Position numbers and translations under genes: made by a program. From positions 3,831,001 through 3,895,000 of the forward strand of contig NZ_OOHJ01000018.1 of NCBI RefSeq assembly GCF_900323885.1: a DNA stretch of 64,000 nucleotides, written 5' to 3'. The notes below the pieces were generated by a model that made no database searches, was not told the DNA's origin, and was given only the letters and a program-made list of their open reading frames with translations. Positions within the stretch are counted from its first letter, which is position 1. Each line of letters begins with the position of its first letter. Of this stretch, positions 37,007 to 46,404 are shown piece by piece. This stretch comes from [Actinomadura] parvosata subsp. kistnae. GTDB lineage: Bacteria; Actinomycetota; Actinomycetes; Streptosporangiales; Streptosporangiaceae.

Positions 37007-38887
37007 TTACGGGAGTCGGCCGAGTACCACCGGGAGTCGCAGCGACGACTTGCCCGGTGAGACGGTGATCTTCGTGCCCGGCGGGTACCGCAGCGTGTAG
37101 TCGTAGTCGGTCGAGATGATCACCAGCCCCAGCCGGTGCCCCTTCTTGAACAGGTAGTCGGTGGGCTGGAAGTCCCAGGTGAAGCTGTAGTCCTTGCCCG
37201 CCCGCACCGGCTCGGACCGGTCGATGCGGTGGCGGTTGCGCACGTCGAGCCACCCCCGCGTGACGATCTTGTACGGGGTGGTGGCGGTGCCGAGCGTCCG
37301 AAGCGTGGTGCAACCGGTGTCACCGGGCACCCCCTGCCCGTAGCAGTAGCTCTGCCCGGTGGAGACGAGCGTCCCGTTGGCGCGCACGTCCGTGCCGTAG
37401 TCCACCAGCAGCGCCGTCAGGTACGGCGAGGACCCGTCCTTGAACGAGGCCCGCACGGACACCGTCGGCGTCCCGGAGATGCGCACGTCGGCGGGCAGCG
37501 GCCCGGTCGTGTACGCGAGCCGGTTCGGGTCGGCTCCCGTCGCCTCGACGAGCTGCTCGGCCGTGCGGGCTTTCTGGTCCACGAACGTCTCGGGCGCGGA
37601 CCGGGGCCGCGGCACGAGGCCGAGCGAGGAGCCGGCGCCCGGGTAGAGGGGGACGGTGGTGGCGCCCGGAAGTGGCCACGAGGCGTGCTGGGCCCACTGG
37701 CCGGGCCCGATCTCGACGTCCGCCTGCGGTTCGCGCATGATGCCGGAGTCGATCCCGTACAGCCACTGGTCGAACCAGCCGTGCAGCTGGCGCAGCCATT
37801 CGGCGGTGCGCAGGTTGAACGGGCTCATGTGGGTGCCCTGGTGCAGCCAGATCTTGCGCGGGACGTGCCGCTTGGACAGCGCGTACCACCATTGGGCGAA
37901 CTGCTTGGTCTTGACGTTCCAGTCGTTGAGTCCGTGCACGAGGAAGACGCTGGCCTTCACCTTGCGCACGTCGTTGAGGTAGTTGCGCTCGTCCCAGAAG
38001 CGGCTGTAGTCGCCGGTGATCCGGTCCTGGGCGGCGGTGATCCCGTCGATCAGCGCGCCGCACGCCTCCTGGCCGTTCTGCCTGGTCAGGACGTATTTGG
38101 CGAGCACGTCGAGGTCTTCGCCCTGGAAGCCGCCGGGTGCGACGACGCCGCCGTTGGCGCGGTAGTAGTCGTACCAGCTGGAGATCGAGGCGATCGGGAC
38201 GATCGTCTCCAGGCCCTCGACGCCGGTGGCGGCGACGGCGTTGGGCAGGGTGCCGTTGTAGGAGACGCCGATCATGCCGACCTTGCCGGTGGACCAGGTG
38301 GCCTCGACGGGGTTGCCGGCGGTGTCGAAGCCCTTGGCGCGGCCGTTGAGCCAGTCGATGGCGGCTTTCGGGCCGGCGGTCTCGTTGCGGCCGCCGGAGG
38401 TGGGGCAGCCGGTGGCGCGGGCGCTGCCGACGTTCTCGACGAGGGCGATGGCGTAGCCGCGGGGCAGGAAGTAGTTGTCGTAGTAGCCGTCGAAGGGGCC
38501 GGCGTCGAGCTTGGCCGACAGGGCGGTCAGAGCGGGCAGGGGGACGCCGTTCTCGTCCACGTCCACGGGGTGGTTGGGGACGTCGTTGCCGGGGGCGTAG
38601 TAGGGGCTGGCCTCCATGATCACGGGGACCTTGAGGCCCTGGTCGGTCTCCTTGGGGCGCAGGATGTCCACGGCGACGCGGTCGTCGGCGCCGTCGTGGT
38701 CGCTGTCGGTCCCTTCGACCTCGATGAACACGGTCTGCAGGATGGCGTCCGCCCTGGAGAAGACGGGCTGGGTGGCGCCGTTCTCGATTGTGACGGCCGG
38801 GGTGTCGGCCGCGGCGGGTACGGTGCCGGTCAGGGTGGCCACGAGTAAGGCGGCCAGCGGTAGGGAGAGGGCTCTCCTCGGGTGCAT
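37007..38887 (-). CDS. secreted CocE/NonD-type S15 peptidase (Xaa-Pro dipeptidyl-peptidase-like)
   Basis: A 626-residue exported serine hydrolase. The signal peptide is at 1-28 (RALSLPLAALLVATLTG, then PAAA). The alpha/beta core has the nucleophile elbow IGVSYNGTLPNAVA, acid in HGLNDWNVKTKQ and histidine in LHQGTHMSPFN. A C-terminal jelly-roll domain (from about 440) is typical of S15/CocE enzymes. It likely cleaves Xaa-Pro dipeptides or esters outside the cell. ATG 38887 follows GGAG. It is monocistronic. Confidence 0.88.
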   Translation of the reverse strand: MHPRRALSLPLAALLVATLTGTVPAAADTPAVTIENGATQPVFSRADAILQTVFIEVEGTDSDHDGADDRVAVDILRPKETDQGLKVPVIMEASPYYAPGNDVPNHPVDVDENGVPLPALTALSAKLDAGPFDGYYDNYFLPRGYAIALVENVGSARATGCPTSGGRNETAGPKAAIDWLNGRAKGFDTAGNPVEATWSTGKVGMIGVSYNGTLPNAVAATGVEGLETIVPIASISSWYDYYRANGGVVAPGGFQGEDLDVLAKYVLTRQNGQEACGALIDGITAAQDRITGDYSRFWDERNYLNDVRKVKASVFLVHGLNDWNVKTKQFAQWWYALSKRHVPRKIWLHQGTHMSPFNLRTAEWLRQLHGWFDQWLYGIDSGIMREPQADVEIGPGQWAQHASWPLPGATTVPLYPGAGSSLGLVPRPRSAPETFVDQKARTAEQLVEATGADPNRLAYTTGPLPADVRISGTPTVSVRASFKDGSSPYLTALLVDYGTDVRANGTLVSTGQSYCYGQGVPGDTGCTTLRTLGTATTPYKIVTRGWLDVRNRHRIDRSEPVRAGKDYSFTWDFQPTDYLFKKGHRLGLVIISTDYDYTLRYPPGTKITVSPGKSSLRLPVVLGRLP

Positions 38888-39006
38888 GCGGGGCTCCGAT
38901 ACGAAGATTTCCACCGTCGGTCGGAATCTCCGTCACGAGCGGCCCCTAGGGCAAGGGGTGATCGACCACCAAAGTTGGGCAAATCTTTCCAAAGGCGTCC
39001 GATGTG

Positions 39007-39024
39007 CCTGAATCGCGATTCAGG
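39007..39024. promoter_or_regulatory. perfect 18-bp palindrome upstream of nucleoside uptake operon
   Basis: CCTGAATCGCGATTCAGG is perfectly self-complementary and extends to 21 matching of 23 positions with flanking TG...CA. It lies 153 bases before the lipoprotein start in the 289-base divergent gap. It is a strong candidate operator for the purine/pyrimidine salvage operon; the regulator is not in the window or not identifiable. Confidence 0.6.
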
Positions 39025-39176
39025 TCACGGACGCGAGTGATGTCGGTAACGGAGCGGTTGCGACCCTGTGTCCCAGTTTGGTTGTCCCTGGTCAAGCAAC
39101 TATCTTCCGTGCAGGTGCCGTACGTTCTGTCGCGCCTGCGACCAAATCGGCGGCGGGGAAATGGAAGGGAGTCGCC

Positions 39177-40247
39177 TTGCTCGGCAAGCGATTCAACAAG
39201 GTGGCGCTCGGCTCGGTCGCCGGCGTCATGCTCATGGCGGCGGCCGCCTGTGGTGGCGGCGGTGGGGGGACCACGGCCAGCCAGGAGCCGACCGGCGCGG
39301 CCAGCAGCGAGGCGCCGAAGAGCAGCGACCTCAAGGTGGGGCTCGCGTTCGACGTCGGCGGTCGCGGTGACAAGTCCTTCAACGACTCGGCCTACGCCGG
39401 CCTGGAGAAAGCCAAGACGGAGCTCGGCGCCGAGATCAAGGAGCTGAGCCCGTCCGCGGACGGCTCCAACCGCGGTGACCTGCTCCGCCAGCTCGCGGAC
39501 GCCGGCTACAACCCGATCATCGGCGTCGGCTTCGCTTACGCCGAGGACGTCAAGAAGGCCGCCGAGGAGTACCCGGACATCCAGTTCGCGATCGTGGACT
39601 CGGCCTCCAACGCGCCGAACGTGACCGGCCTGCTGTTCGCCGAGGAGCAGGGCTCCTACCTGGCGGGCGTCGCCGCGGCCACCAAGTCGAAGACCGGCCA
39701 CGTCGGCTTCGTCGGCGGCGTCGAGAGCGACCTGATCAAGAAGTTCGAGGCCGGCTTCGTGGCGGGCGTGAAGTCGGTCAAGGCGGACGCCAAGATCGAC
39801 ATCAAGTACCTCACCCCCGACGGCGACTTCTCCGGCTTCAAGGCCCCCGACAAGGGCAAGGTCGCGGCCGAGAAGATGTACCAGGACGGCGCGGACATCA
39901 TCTACCACGCCTCCGGTGACTCCGGTCTCGGCGTGTTCCAGGCGGCCGCCGCGGCCAAGAAGAAGGCCATCGGCGTCGACTCCGACCAGCGCCAGACGGT
40001 CAAGGAGACCGACCTGCAGTCGGTGATCATGACCTCGATGCTCAAGCGCGTCGACGTCGGCGTGTTCGAGTTCATCAAGGCCTTCCAGGGCGGCGCCAAG
40101 GGCGGCTCGAACACCACGTACGACCTGAAGGTCGACGGCGTGGGCCTGTCCACGACCGGTGGCGAGATCGACGACATCAAGGACAAGCTCGACGCTGCCA
40201 AGCAAGACATCGTCGACGGCAAAATCACGGTTCCTGCCAAGCCGTAA
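39177..40247 (+). CDS. BMP-family nucleoside-binding lipoprotein
   Basis: Substrate-binding component of a nucleoside ABC importer. The 356 residues include a lipoprotein signal (KRFNKVALGSVAGVMLMAAAAC, Cys is acylated), a Gly/Ser linker and the basic-membrane-protein fold (LKVGLAFDVGGRGDKSFND, NPIIGVGFAYAEDVKKA, FVGGVESDLIKKFEAGF, IGVDSDQRQTV). TTG 39177 is chosen because GGAAGGGAG lies 7 bases upstream and it starts the signal peptide. First gene of the nucleoside operon; a hairpin after it may reduce read-through so that the binding protein is made in excess. Confidence 0.93.
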   Translation: MLGKRFNKVALGSVAGVMLMAAAACGGGGGGTTASQEPTGAASSEAPKSSDLKVGLAFDVGGRGDKSFNDSAYAGLEKAKTELGAEIKELSPSADGSNRGDLLRQLADAGYNPIIGVGFAYAEDVKKAAEEYPDIQFAIVDSASNAPNVTGLLFAEEQGSYLAGVAAATKSKTGHVGFVGGVESDLIKKFEAGFVAGVKSVKADAKIDIKYLTPDGDFSGFKAPDKGKVAAEKMYQDGADIIYHASGDSGLGVFQAAAAAKKKAIGVDSDQRQTVKETDLQSVIMTSMLKRVDVGVFEFIKAFQGGAKGGSNTTYDLKVDGVGLSTTGGEIDDIKDKLDAAKQDIVDGKITVPAKP

Positions 40248-40270
40248 ATGGGGTAGGAGAGACAGCTGAG

Positions 40271-40299
40271 GGCCCGGAGTCCGAACTTCGGGCCTTCTG
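40271..40299 (+). terminator. intercistronic attenuating hairpin
   Basis: GGCCCGGAG pairs with CTTCGGGCC around TCCGAA, followed by TTCTGTC, between the lipoprotein and ATPase genes. Confidence 0.6.
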
Positions 40300-40328
40300 T
40301 CTATGCCGCCCCCCGTAGGAGAGGCGAA

Positions 40329-41873
40329 ATGAGTGCTGACACCCTGGCCACGGTGAAACCCGCCGTAGAGCTGGAGGGCATCACCAAGCGTTTCCCCGGT
40401 GTCGTCGCGAACCACGACATCCGCATCACCGTCCAGCCCGGCACGGTGCACGCCATCGTCGGGGAGAACGGCGCGGGCAAATCCACCCTGATGAAGATCC
40501 TCTACGGCATGCAGAAGCCGGACGAGGGCACGATCAGGGTCAACGGCGCGGAGGTCAGCTTCCGCACGCCGAGCGACGCCATCGCGGTCGGGATCGGCAT
40601 GGTGCACCAGCACTTCATGCTCGCCGACAACTTCACGGTCCTGGAGAACATCGTCCTCGGGGCCGAGCCGAAACGGGCCGGCGTGCTCGACACGGGCAAG
40701 GCCCGCAGGCGCATCGTCGAGCTGGCCGAGACCCACGGCCTGCGGGTCGATCCCGACAAGCTCGTGGAGGACCTCGGCGTCGGCGACCGCCAGCGCGTGG
40801 AGATCCTCAAGGTCCTCTACCGGGGCGCCCGCATCCTCATCCTCGACGAGCCCACGGCCGTGCTGGTGCCGCAGGAGGTCGAGGAGCTCTTCCAGAACCT
40901 GCGCGAGCTGAAGGCCGAGGGCCTGACCGTCATCTTCATCTCGCACAAGCTGGACGAGGTGCTCGACATCGCCGACGCGATCACCGTGATCCGGCGCGGC
41001 ACCACCGTCGCCAGCGTGGACCCGTCGGAGGTCACCGCCCGGCAGCTCGCCGAGCTGATGGTGGGCAGCGAGCTGCCCACGCCCGAGACGCGCGAGTCCA
41101 CCGTGACCGACACCGTCACGCTGAAGGTCTCCGAGCTGACCATGCCCGGCGAGGGCGAGCGCCTGCTCCTCGACGACGTGTCGTTCGAGATCCACCAGGG
41201 CGAGATCCTCGGCATCGCCGGCGTCGAGGGCAACGGCCAGTCCGAGCTGATCGAGGCCATCATGGGCATCAGGCCCGCGCAGGGCCGCATCGAGCTGACC
41301 GGCCAGGACATCACCACCTGGTCCACCCTGAAACGCCGCGAATCCGGCATCGGCTACATCCCCGAGGACCGCCACCGCCAGGGCCTGCTCCTGGAGGCGT
41401 CCCTGTGGGAGAACCGCGTGCTCGGCCACCAGACCAGGAAACCCGCGCGCAGCGGCATCTGGATCGACCGGCGGGCCTCCAAGGCCGACACCGAGCGCAT
41501 CGTGCGCGACTACGACGTGCGGACGCCGAGCGTCGACACCCTGGCCCTGGCCCTGTCCGGCGGCAACCAGCAGAAGCTCATCGTGGGCCGCGAGATGAGC
41601 GGCGAGCCCGCCTTCCTCATCGCCGCCCACCCCACCCGCGGCGTGGACGTCGGCGCCCAGGCCGCCATCTGGGACCACCTGCGCAACGCCCGCGCCGCCG
41701 GGCTCGCGGTGCTGCTCATCTCGGCCGACCTCGACGAGCTGATCGGGCTGTCCGACACCATCCAGGTCATCTACCGGGGGCGGCTCGTGGCCGCGCTCGA
41801 CCCTTCCGACATCACGCCCGAACGGCTGGGCGGTTACATGACCGGCGCCATCGCCGGCACTGAGGAGACGTGA
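40329..41873 (+). CDS. nucleoside ABC transporter, fused two-domain ATPase
   Basis: A 514-residue cytosolic ATPase with two ABC modules. The first is canonical: Walker A GENGAGKST, signature LGVGDRQRVEIL, Walker B ILILDEPTAV. The second has the divergent Walker A GIAGVEGNGQSE typical of sugar/nucleoside ATPases, signature LSGGNQQKLIVGREM, and a Walker B-like FLIAAHPTRGVDVG in which the usual DEP is replaced. It energises the two permeases that follow. It overlaps the first permease at TGATG. Confidence 0.94.
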   Translation: MSADTLATVKPAVELEGITKRFPGVVANHDIRITVQPGTVHAIVGENGAGKSTLMKILYGMQKPDEGTIRVNGAEVSFRTPSDAIAVGIGMVHQHFMLADNFTVLENIVLGAEPKRAGVLDTGKARRRIVELAETHGLRVDPDKLVEDLGVGDRQRVEILKVLYRGARILILDEPTAVLVPQEVEELFQNLRELKAEGLTVIFISHKLDEVLDIADAITVIRRGTTVASVDPSEVTARQLAELMVGSELPTPETRESTVTDTVTLKVSELTMPGEGERLLLDDVSFEIHQGEILGIAGVEGNGQSELIEAIMGIRPAQGRIELTGQDITTWSTLKRRESGIGYIPEDRHRQGLLLEASLWENRVLGHQTRKPARSGIWIDRRASKADTERIVRDYDVRTPSVDTLALALSGGNQQKLIVGREMSGEPAFLIAAHPTRGVDVGAQAAIWDHLRNARAAGLAVLLISADLDELIGLSDTIQVIYRGRLVAALDPSDITPERLGGYMTGAIAGTEET

Positions 41874-43015
41874 TGCCCGCCGGGCTCAACCGGGCGCTGC
41901 TCACCGTCGCCGGCGCCGTCGTCGCCATCGTCCTGGCGATCGCGATCTGCAGTGTGGCGATCAACGTCGCGGGCGGCGATCCGCTCACGGCGCTGACCGC
42001 TCTGTTCGACTTCGGCGAGACCCCGCGCGCGCAGGCGAACTCGATCGCCACCTTCCTCAACCGCGCGGTGCCGCTGTTCATCGCCGGCCTGGCGGTGGCC
42101 GTCGGCTTCCGCATGAACCTCTTCAACATCGGCGTCGAGGGCCAGTACCGCATCGCCGCCATCTGCGCGGCCTACGTCGGCTCCACGTTCACCGCGCCGG
42201 CCTGGATCCAGATCCCCGTGATCATCGTGGTCGCGGCGCTGGTCGGCGGCCTGTACGCGCTCATCCCCGCCGTCATGAAGGTGACCAGGGGCGTGAACGA
42301 GGTCATCGCCACGATCATGCTGAACTACATCGCGATCAACCTGGCCGCCTTCCTCGTGCGCGGCCCCTTCGCCGGGCAGCGGGCGAAGGGCGAGCTGACG
42401 GTGACCACGCCGCAGCTGCCCGACTCGGCCATGTTCCCCGACCTGAACTTCCTGTTCGAGGGGTTCGGGATGCTGCCGCCCACCCGCGGCGGCGGCCTGT
42501 GGGGCTTCCTGGTCGTGGCCATCCTGCTCGGCGTGGTGATCTGGGTGGTGCTGGAGCGCACCCGGTTCGGCTTCAACGTCAAGGCCAGCGGCCTCAACGG
42601 CCCGGCCGCCCTCGCCTCGGGCGTCAACCCGAAGACCATGGTGATCTCGGCGATGGTGCTGTCCGGGGCGATCGCCGGGCTCATCGGCCTGCCCGAGATC
42701 CTCGGCGACCGGGGCGCCTACAACTCCAACTTCACCGCCGGCCTGGGCTTCCTCGGCATCGCGGTGGCGCTGCTCGGCCGCAACAAGCCCGTCGGCATCG
42801 CGATCGCCGCGCTGCTGTTCGCGTTCCTCGACCGGGCGCAGGGCGCGCTGCAGTTCGCCGACATCCCCCCGTCCGTCATCACGATCATCCAGGGCGCGAT
42901 CGTCCTGCTGGTGGTCGTGGCCAACGAGGTGACCAACCGGTTCGCGCTCAGGCTCGAAGAGCGGCGCGCCGCCCAGCAGCTCGGCAGGAACACACCGGTT
43001 GAGGTGACAGCATGA
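41873..43015 (+). CDS. nucleoside ABC transporter permease 1
   Basis: A 380-residue BPD_transp_2-type permease with about nine membrane segments (LTVAGAVVAIVLAIAICSVA, LFIAGLAVAVGFRMNLFNIG, VIIVVAALVGGLYALIPAVM). The conserved NIGVEGQ loop and GVNEVIATIMLNYIA motif are present. ATG 41873 has GGAG six bases upstream and overlaps the ATPase stop. It forms the channel with permease 2. Confidence 0.93.
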   Translation: MPAGLNRALLTVAGAVVAIVLAIAICSVAINVAGGDPLTALTALFDFGETPRAQANSIATFLNRAVPLFIAGLAVAVGFRMNLFNIGVEGQYRIAAICAAYVGSTFTAPAWIQIPVIIVVAALVGGLYALIPAVMKVTRGVNEVIATIMLNYIAINLAAFLVRGPFAGQRAKGELTVTTPQLPDSAMFPDLNFLFEGFGMLPPTRGGGLWGFLVVAILLGVVIWVVLERTRFGFNVKASGLNGPAALASGVNPKTMVISAMVLSGAIAGLIGLPEILGDRGAYNSNFTAGLGFLGIAVALLGRNKPVGIAIAALLFAFLDRAQGALQFADIPPSVITIIQGAIVLLVVVANEVTNRFALRLEERRAAQQLGRNTPVEVTA

Positions 43016-44280
43016 CCCGGGTCGGCAAGTACCACGTGGCGCTGATCGGCGTCGCCGCGCTCATCCTGCTGATGTCGCTGGTGCGGGTCCTGTCCGGCCA
43101 GAACGACATCACCTCCTCCGGCACGTTCGCCGCCGCGCTGCTGCTCGCGGTGCCGATCGGGCTGGCCGGGCTCGGCGGCCTGTGGGCCGAGCGGGCGGGC
43201 GTGGTCAACATCGGCCTCGAAGGCATGATGGTGCTCGGCACCTGGTTCGCCGGCTGGGCCGGCTACCAGTGGGGCCCCGTCGTCGCGCTGGTCGCCGGGC
43301 TGCTCGGCGGCGCGCTCGGCGGGCTGCTGCACGCGATCGCGACCGTCACCTTCGGCGTCGACCACATCATCAGCGGCGTCGCCATCAACCTGCTCGGGCC
43401 GGGGATCACCCGGTTCCTGTCAGAGGTCCTGTTCAAGGAGGGCACCCAGGCCGCCGAGGCGGGCGCCGGCATCACCACCTCGCCCGCCATCTCCGGCTCC
43501 ACGTGGCAGGTCAGCCTGCCGGTGCTCTCCGACGGCCCCGACCTGCTCGGCAAGCTGGAGAGCACGCACTGGTTCCTGCTCGCCGACCTGGCCGGCATCC
43601 TGCGCGGGCTCACGCACAACGTCAACGTGCTGGTGGTCCTGGCCGTGCTGCTGCTGCCGCTGACGTTCTTCGTGCTCTGGCACACCGCCTTCGGCCTGCG
43701 GCTGCGCTCGGCGGGCGAGAACCCGTGGGCGGCCGAGTCGCTGGGCGTGAACGTCTACCTGATCAAGTACGTCGCGGTCGTCATCTCCGGCGCGTTCGCC
43801 GGGCTCGGCGGCGTGTTCCTGGTCTTCGTCTCCACCAAGTACGTCGAGGGCCAGACGGCCGGGCGCGGCTTCATCGGCCTGGCCGCCATGATCTTCGGCA
43901 ACTGGCGTCCTGGCGGGCTCGCGATCGGCGCCTCGCTGTTCGGCTACGCCGACGGGCTGCAACTGCGCAGCTCCACCGCGGTCACCTCGTTCTTCCTGTT
44001 CGGGGCCGTGCTGCTGCTGGCCTACCTGATCCTCCAGGCCCGCCGTCTCATGACGGCCGACCCGGCGGGGCGGGGTGTCAAGCAGTACGTGCTGATGGCC
44101 GCGGCCGTCGCCGGCGCGATCGTGCTGTTCTGGCTCTGGCTGGTCGTCGACCAGCTGCCGAACGAGTTCGTCTTCATCACACCACACGTGCTCACGCTGC
44201 TCGTGCTCCTGGTCGCCTCCCAGCGCCTGCGGATGCCCAAGGCCGACGGCGTCGTCTACCGCCGGGGGGAACAACATTGA
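43012..44280 (+). CDS. nucleoside ABC transporter permease 2
   Basis: A 422-residue paralogue-like permease: NIGLEGMMVLGTWFAGWAGY, GVDHIISGVAINLLGPG and FIGLAAMIFGNWRPGG are the family landmarks. About ten to twelve helices; the last ones lie after residue 340. ATG 43012 overlaps permease 1 stop as ATGA. Its own stop overlaps the cytidine deaminase TTG as TTGA, so uptake and first catabolic step are coupled. Confidence 0.93.
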   Translation: MTRVGKYHVALIGVAALILLMSLVRVLSGQNDITSSGTFAAALLLAVPIGLAGLGGLWAERAGVVNIGLEGMMVLGTWFAGWAGYQWGPVVALVAGLLGGALGGLLHAIATVTFGVDHIISGVAINLLGPGITRFLSEVLFKEGTQAAEAGAGITTSPAISGSTWQVSLPVLSDGPDLLGKLESTHWFLLADLAGILRGLTHNVNVLVVLAVLLLPLTFFVLWHTAFGLRLRSAGENPWAAESLGVNVYLIKYVAVVISGAFAGLGGVFLVFVSTKYVEGQTAGRGFIGLAAMIFGNWRPGGLAIGASLFGYADGLQLRSSTAVTSFFLFGAVLLLAYLILQARRLMTADPAGRGVKQYVLMAAAVAGAIVLFWLWLVVDQLPNEFVFITPHVLTLLVLLVASQRLRMPKADGVVYRRGEQH

Positions 44281-44672
44281 ACATCGACTGGAACGGCCTG
44301 CGGGACGAGGCGGCCGAGGCCATGCGGCACGCGTACGCGCCGTACTCGAAATTCCCCGTCGGCGCGGCCGCGCTGGTGGATGACGGGCGCGTCGTCACCG
44401 GCTGCAACGTCGAGAACGCCTCCTACGGCGTCGGCCTGTGCGCCGAGTGCGGGCTGGTCTCGGCGCTGCAGCGCTCCGGCGGCGGCCGCCTGGTGGCCTT
44501 CACCTGCGTGGACGGTCACGGCGAGCTGCTGATGCCGTGCGGGCGCTGCCGGCAGCTCCTGTACGAGTTCGGCGGCGAGGACCTGCTGGTCGAGACCGAG
44601 GACGGGCCGAAGCGCATGGCCGAGATCCTGCCGTACGCGTTCGGGCCCCAGGACCTGAGCAGGAGCGCGTGA
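44277..44672 (+). CDS. cdd: cytidine deaminase
   Basis: Deaminates cytidine and deoxycytidine to uridine forms. The 131 residues carry the complete zinc site: CNVENASYG, CAEC with catalytic Glu, and PCGRCRQ. The N-terminal AYAPYSKFPVGAA is typical of the homotetrameric form. The TTG start at 44277 overlaps the permease stop and has GGGGGGA upstream. Its stop overlaps the start of deoA. Confidence 0.94.
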   Translation: MNIDWNGLRDEAAEAMRHAYAPYSKFPVGAAALVDDGRVVTGCNVENASYGVGLCAECGLVSALQRSGGGRLVAFTCVDGHGELLMPCGRCRQLLYEFGGEDLLVETEDGPKRMAEILPYAFGPQDLSRSA

Positions 44673-45949
44673 TGGACGCCATCGAGGTCATCCGCGCCAA
44701 GCGGGACCGGGGCGAGCTGACCACGGCCCAGATCGACTGGGTGATCGACGCGTACACGCGGGGCGAGGTGGCCGACGAGCAGATGTCGGCGCTGGCCATG
44801 GCGATCCTGCTGAACGGCATGAACCGGCGCGAGATCGCCGACTGGACGCAGGCCATGATCCGCTCGGGCGAGCGCATGGACTGGTCGGCCCTCGACCGGC
44901 CGACGGCCGACAAGCACTCGACGGGCGGCGTCGGCGACAAGATCACGCTGCCGCTCGCGCCCCTGGTGGCGGCGTGCGGCGCGTACGTGCCGCAGCTGTC
45001 GGGGCGCGGTCTCGGGCACACCGGCGGCACCCTCGACAAGCTGGAGTCCGTGCCCGGCTGGCGGGCCTCCCTGTCGAACGCCGAGATGCTGGACGTGCTG
45101 CGCTCGGCCGGGGCCGTGGTGTGCGCGGCCGGCTCGGGCCTCGCGCCCGCCGACAAGAAGCTGTACGCGTTGCGCGACGTCACCGGCACGGTCGAGTCGA
45201 TCCCGCTGATCGCCTCGTCGATCATGTCGAAGAAGATCGCCGAGGGGACCGGGTCGCTGGTCCTGGACGTGAAGGTGGGCTCCGGGGCGTTCATGAAGAC
45301 CGTCACGGAGGCGCGCGAGCTGGCCGAGACCATGGTCGCGCTCGGCACCGACGCCGGGGTGCGGACCGTCGCGCTGCTGACCGCCATGGACCGGCCGCTG
45401 GGGCGGGCCGTGGGCAACGCGCTGGAGGTCGCCGAGTCGGTCGAGGTGCTGGCCGGCGGCGGGCCCGCCGACGTGGTGGAGCTGACCGTGCGGCTGGCGC
45501 GGGAGATGCTGGAGGCGGCCGGGATCGCCGCGGGCAAGGACCCGGAGAAGGCGCTGGAGGACGGGTCCGCGATGGACGCGTGGCGGCGGATGATCTCCGC
45601 CCAGGGCGGCGACCCCGACGCGCTGCTTCCGCGGGCCGCGGAGACGATGACGGTGGAGGTGCCCGCGTCCGGGGTGCTGACCCGGCTGGACGCGTACGCC
45701 GTGGGGCTGGCCGCGTGGCGGCTCGGCGCCGGGCGGGCCCGCAAGGAGGACCCGGTCTCGTTCGGGGCCGGGATCGAGCTGCACGCCAAGCCGGGGGACC
45801 TGGTGCGGGCCGGGCAGGCGCTGATGACGTTGCACGCCGACGAGACGTCCCGCTTCGAGCGGGCGCTGGAGGCGCTGGAGGGCGGCTACGCGGTCGGGGA
45901 CGCGACCGAGGAGCAGCTTCCGCTGATCATCGACCGCATCACCGCGTAA
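44672..45949 (+). CDS. deoA: thymidine phosphorylase
   Basis: Phosphorolyses thymidine or deoxyuridine to base and deoxyribose-1-phosphate. The 425 residues include the family signature DKHSTGGVGDK, phosphate-site SGRGLGHTGGTLDKL, and SIMSKKIAEGTGSLVLDVK with the lysine hinge. The C-terminal alpha/beta hammerhead is at 340-425. ATG 44672 follows AGGAG by six bases and overlaps the cdd stop; a GTG at 44669 is a weaker option. Last gene of the nucleoside operon. Confidence 0.95.
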   Translation: MDAIEVIRAKRDRGELTTAQIDWVIDAYTRGEVADEQMSALAMAILLNGMNRREIADWTQAMIRSGERMDWSALDRPTADKHSTGGVGDKITLPLAPLVAACGAYVPQLSGRGLGHTGGTLDKLESVPGWRASLSNAEMLDVLRSAGAVVCAAGSGLAPADKKLYALRDVTGTVESIPLIASSIMSKKIAEGTGSLVLDVKVGSGAFMKTVTEARELAETMVALGTDAGVRTVALLTAMDRPLGRAVGNALEVAESVEVLAGGGPADVVELTVRLAREMLEAAGIAAGKDPEKALEDGSAMDAWRRMISAQGGDPDALLPRAAETMTVEVPASGVLTRLDAYAVGLAAWRLGAGRARKEDPVSFGAGIELHAKPGDLVRAGQALMTLHADETSRFERALEALEGGYAVGDATEEQLPLIIDRITA

Positions 45950-45956
45950 CCGGAGA

Positions 45957-46346
45957 TCAGGGGACCGCGGGGACCGGGGCGTCGGCGAAGACCTCGGTGA
46001 GCACCGCCCGCTGCGTCGGCAGGGCTTCGGCGTGGCGGGCGCGCCCCTCGTCCGTGATGCACACGAACACCCCGCGCCGGTCGGAGTCGCAGACGCCGCG
46101 CGTCACGAGCGCCGCCTTCTCCAGCCGCGCCACCACGCGCGACAGCGCGCTCTGGCTCAGGTGGACCTCGTCGCACAGCTCCTGGATGCGGAGCTTCCTG
46201 TCGTGGTGCACGATGCGATCCAGCACCTCGAACTCGCTGGGCCCCAGCCCGTGCCGGTCGCCCAGCTCGCGCTCCAGCTGGCACATGGCCTGGGCGTGTT
46301 TCGCCAGGACGTAGTGCCAGGTGTCGACCACGAACCGCTCGTCCAT
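45957..46346 (-). CDS. MarR-family transcriptional regulator
   Basis: A 129-residue winged-helix regulator (GLGPSEFEVLDRIVHHDRKL, IQELCDEVHLSQSALSRVVA, DSDRRGVFVCITDEG). ATG 46346 is favoured; ATGs further up would run into the promoter of the divergent transporter. It is probably a repressor of the DHA2 transporter, with a palindrome over that promoter's -35 region. Its stop faces the deoA stop, 7 bases apart. Confidence 0.9.
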   Translation of the reverse strand: MDERFVVDTWHYVLAKHAQAMCQLERELGDRHGLGPSEFEVLDRIVHHDRKLRIQELCDEVHLSQSALSRVVARLEKAALVTRGVCDSDRRGVFVCITDEGRARHAEALPTQRAVLTEVFADAPVPAVP

Positions 46347-46390
46347 GTCGCGGAGGTTACCACTTCGAGAAAATTTATGCAACGACATTA

Positions 46391-46404
46391 AATGCACTTG
46401 CATT
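46391..46404. promoter_or_regulatory. candidate MarR operator
   Basis: AATGCA-CT-TGCATT, a perfect 6-bp palindrome in an AT-rich island. It overlaps the proposed -35 of the transporter promoter. Confidence 0.55.

Noticed and set aside
40329-41873. Degenerate second ATPase site as a sign of decay
   Set aside because: Atypical Walker motifs in the second half are normal for sugar/nucleoside ABC ATPases.
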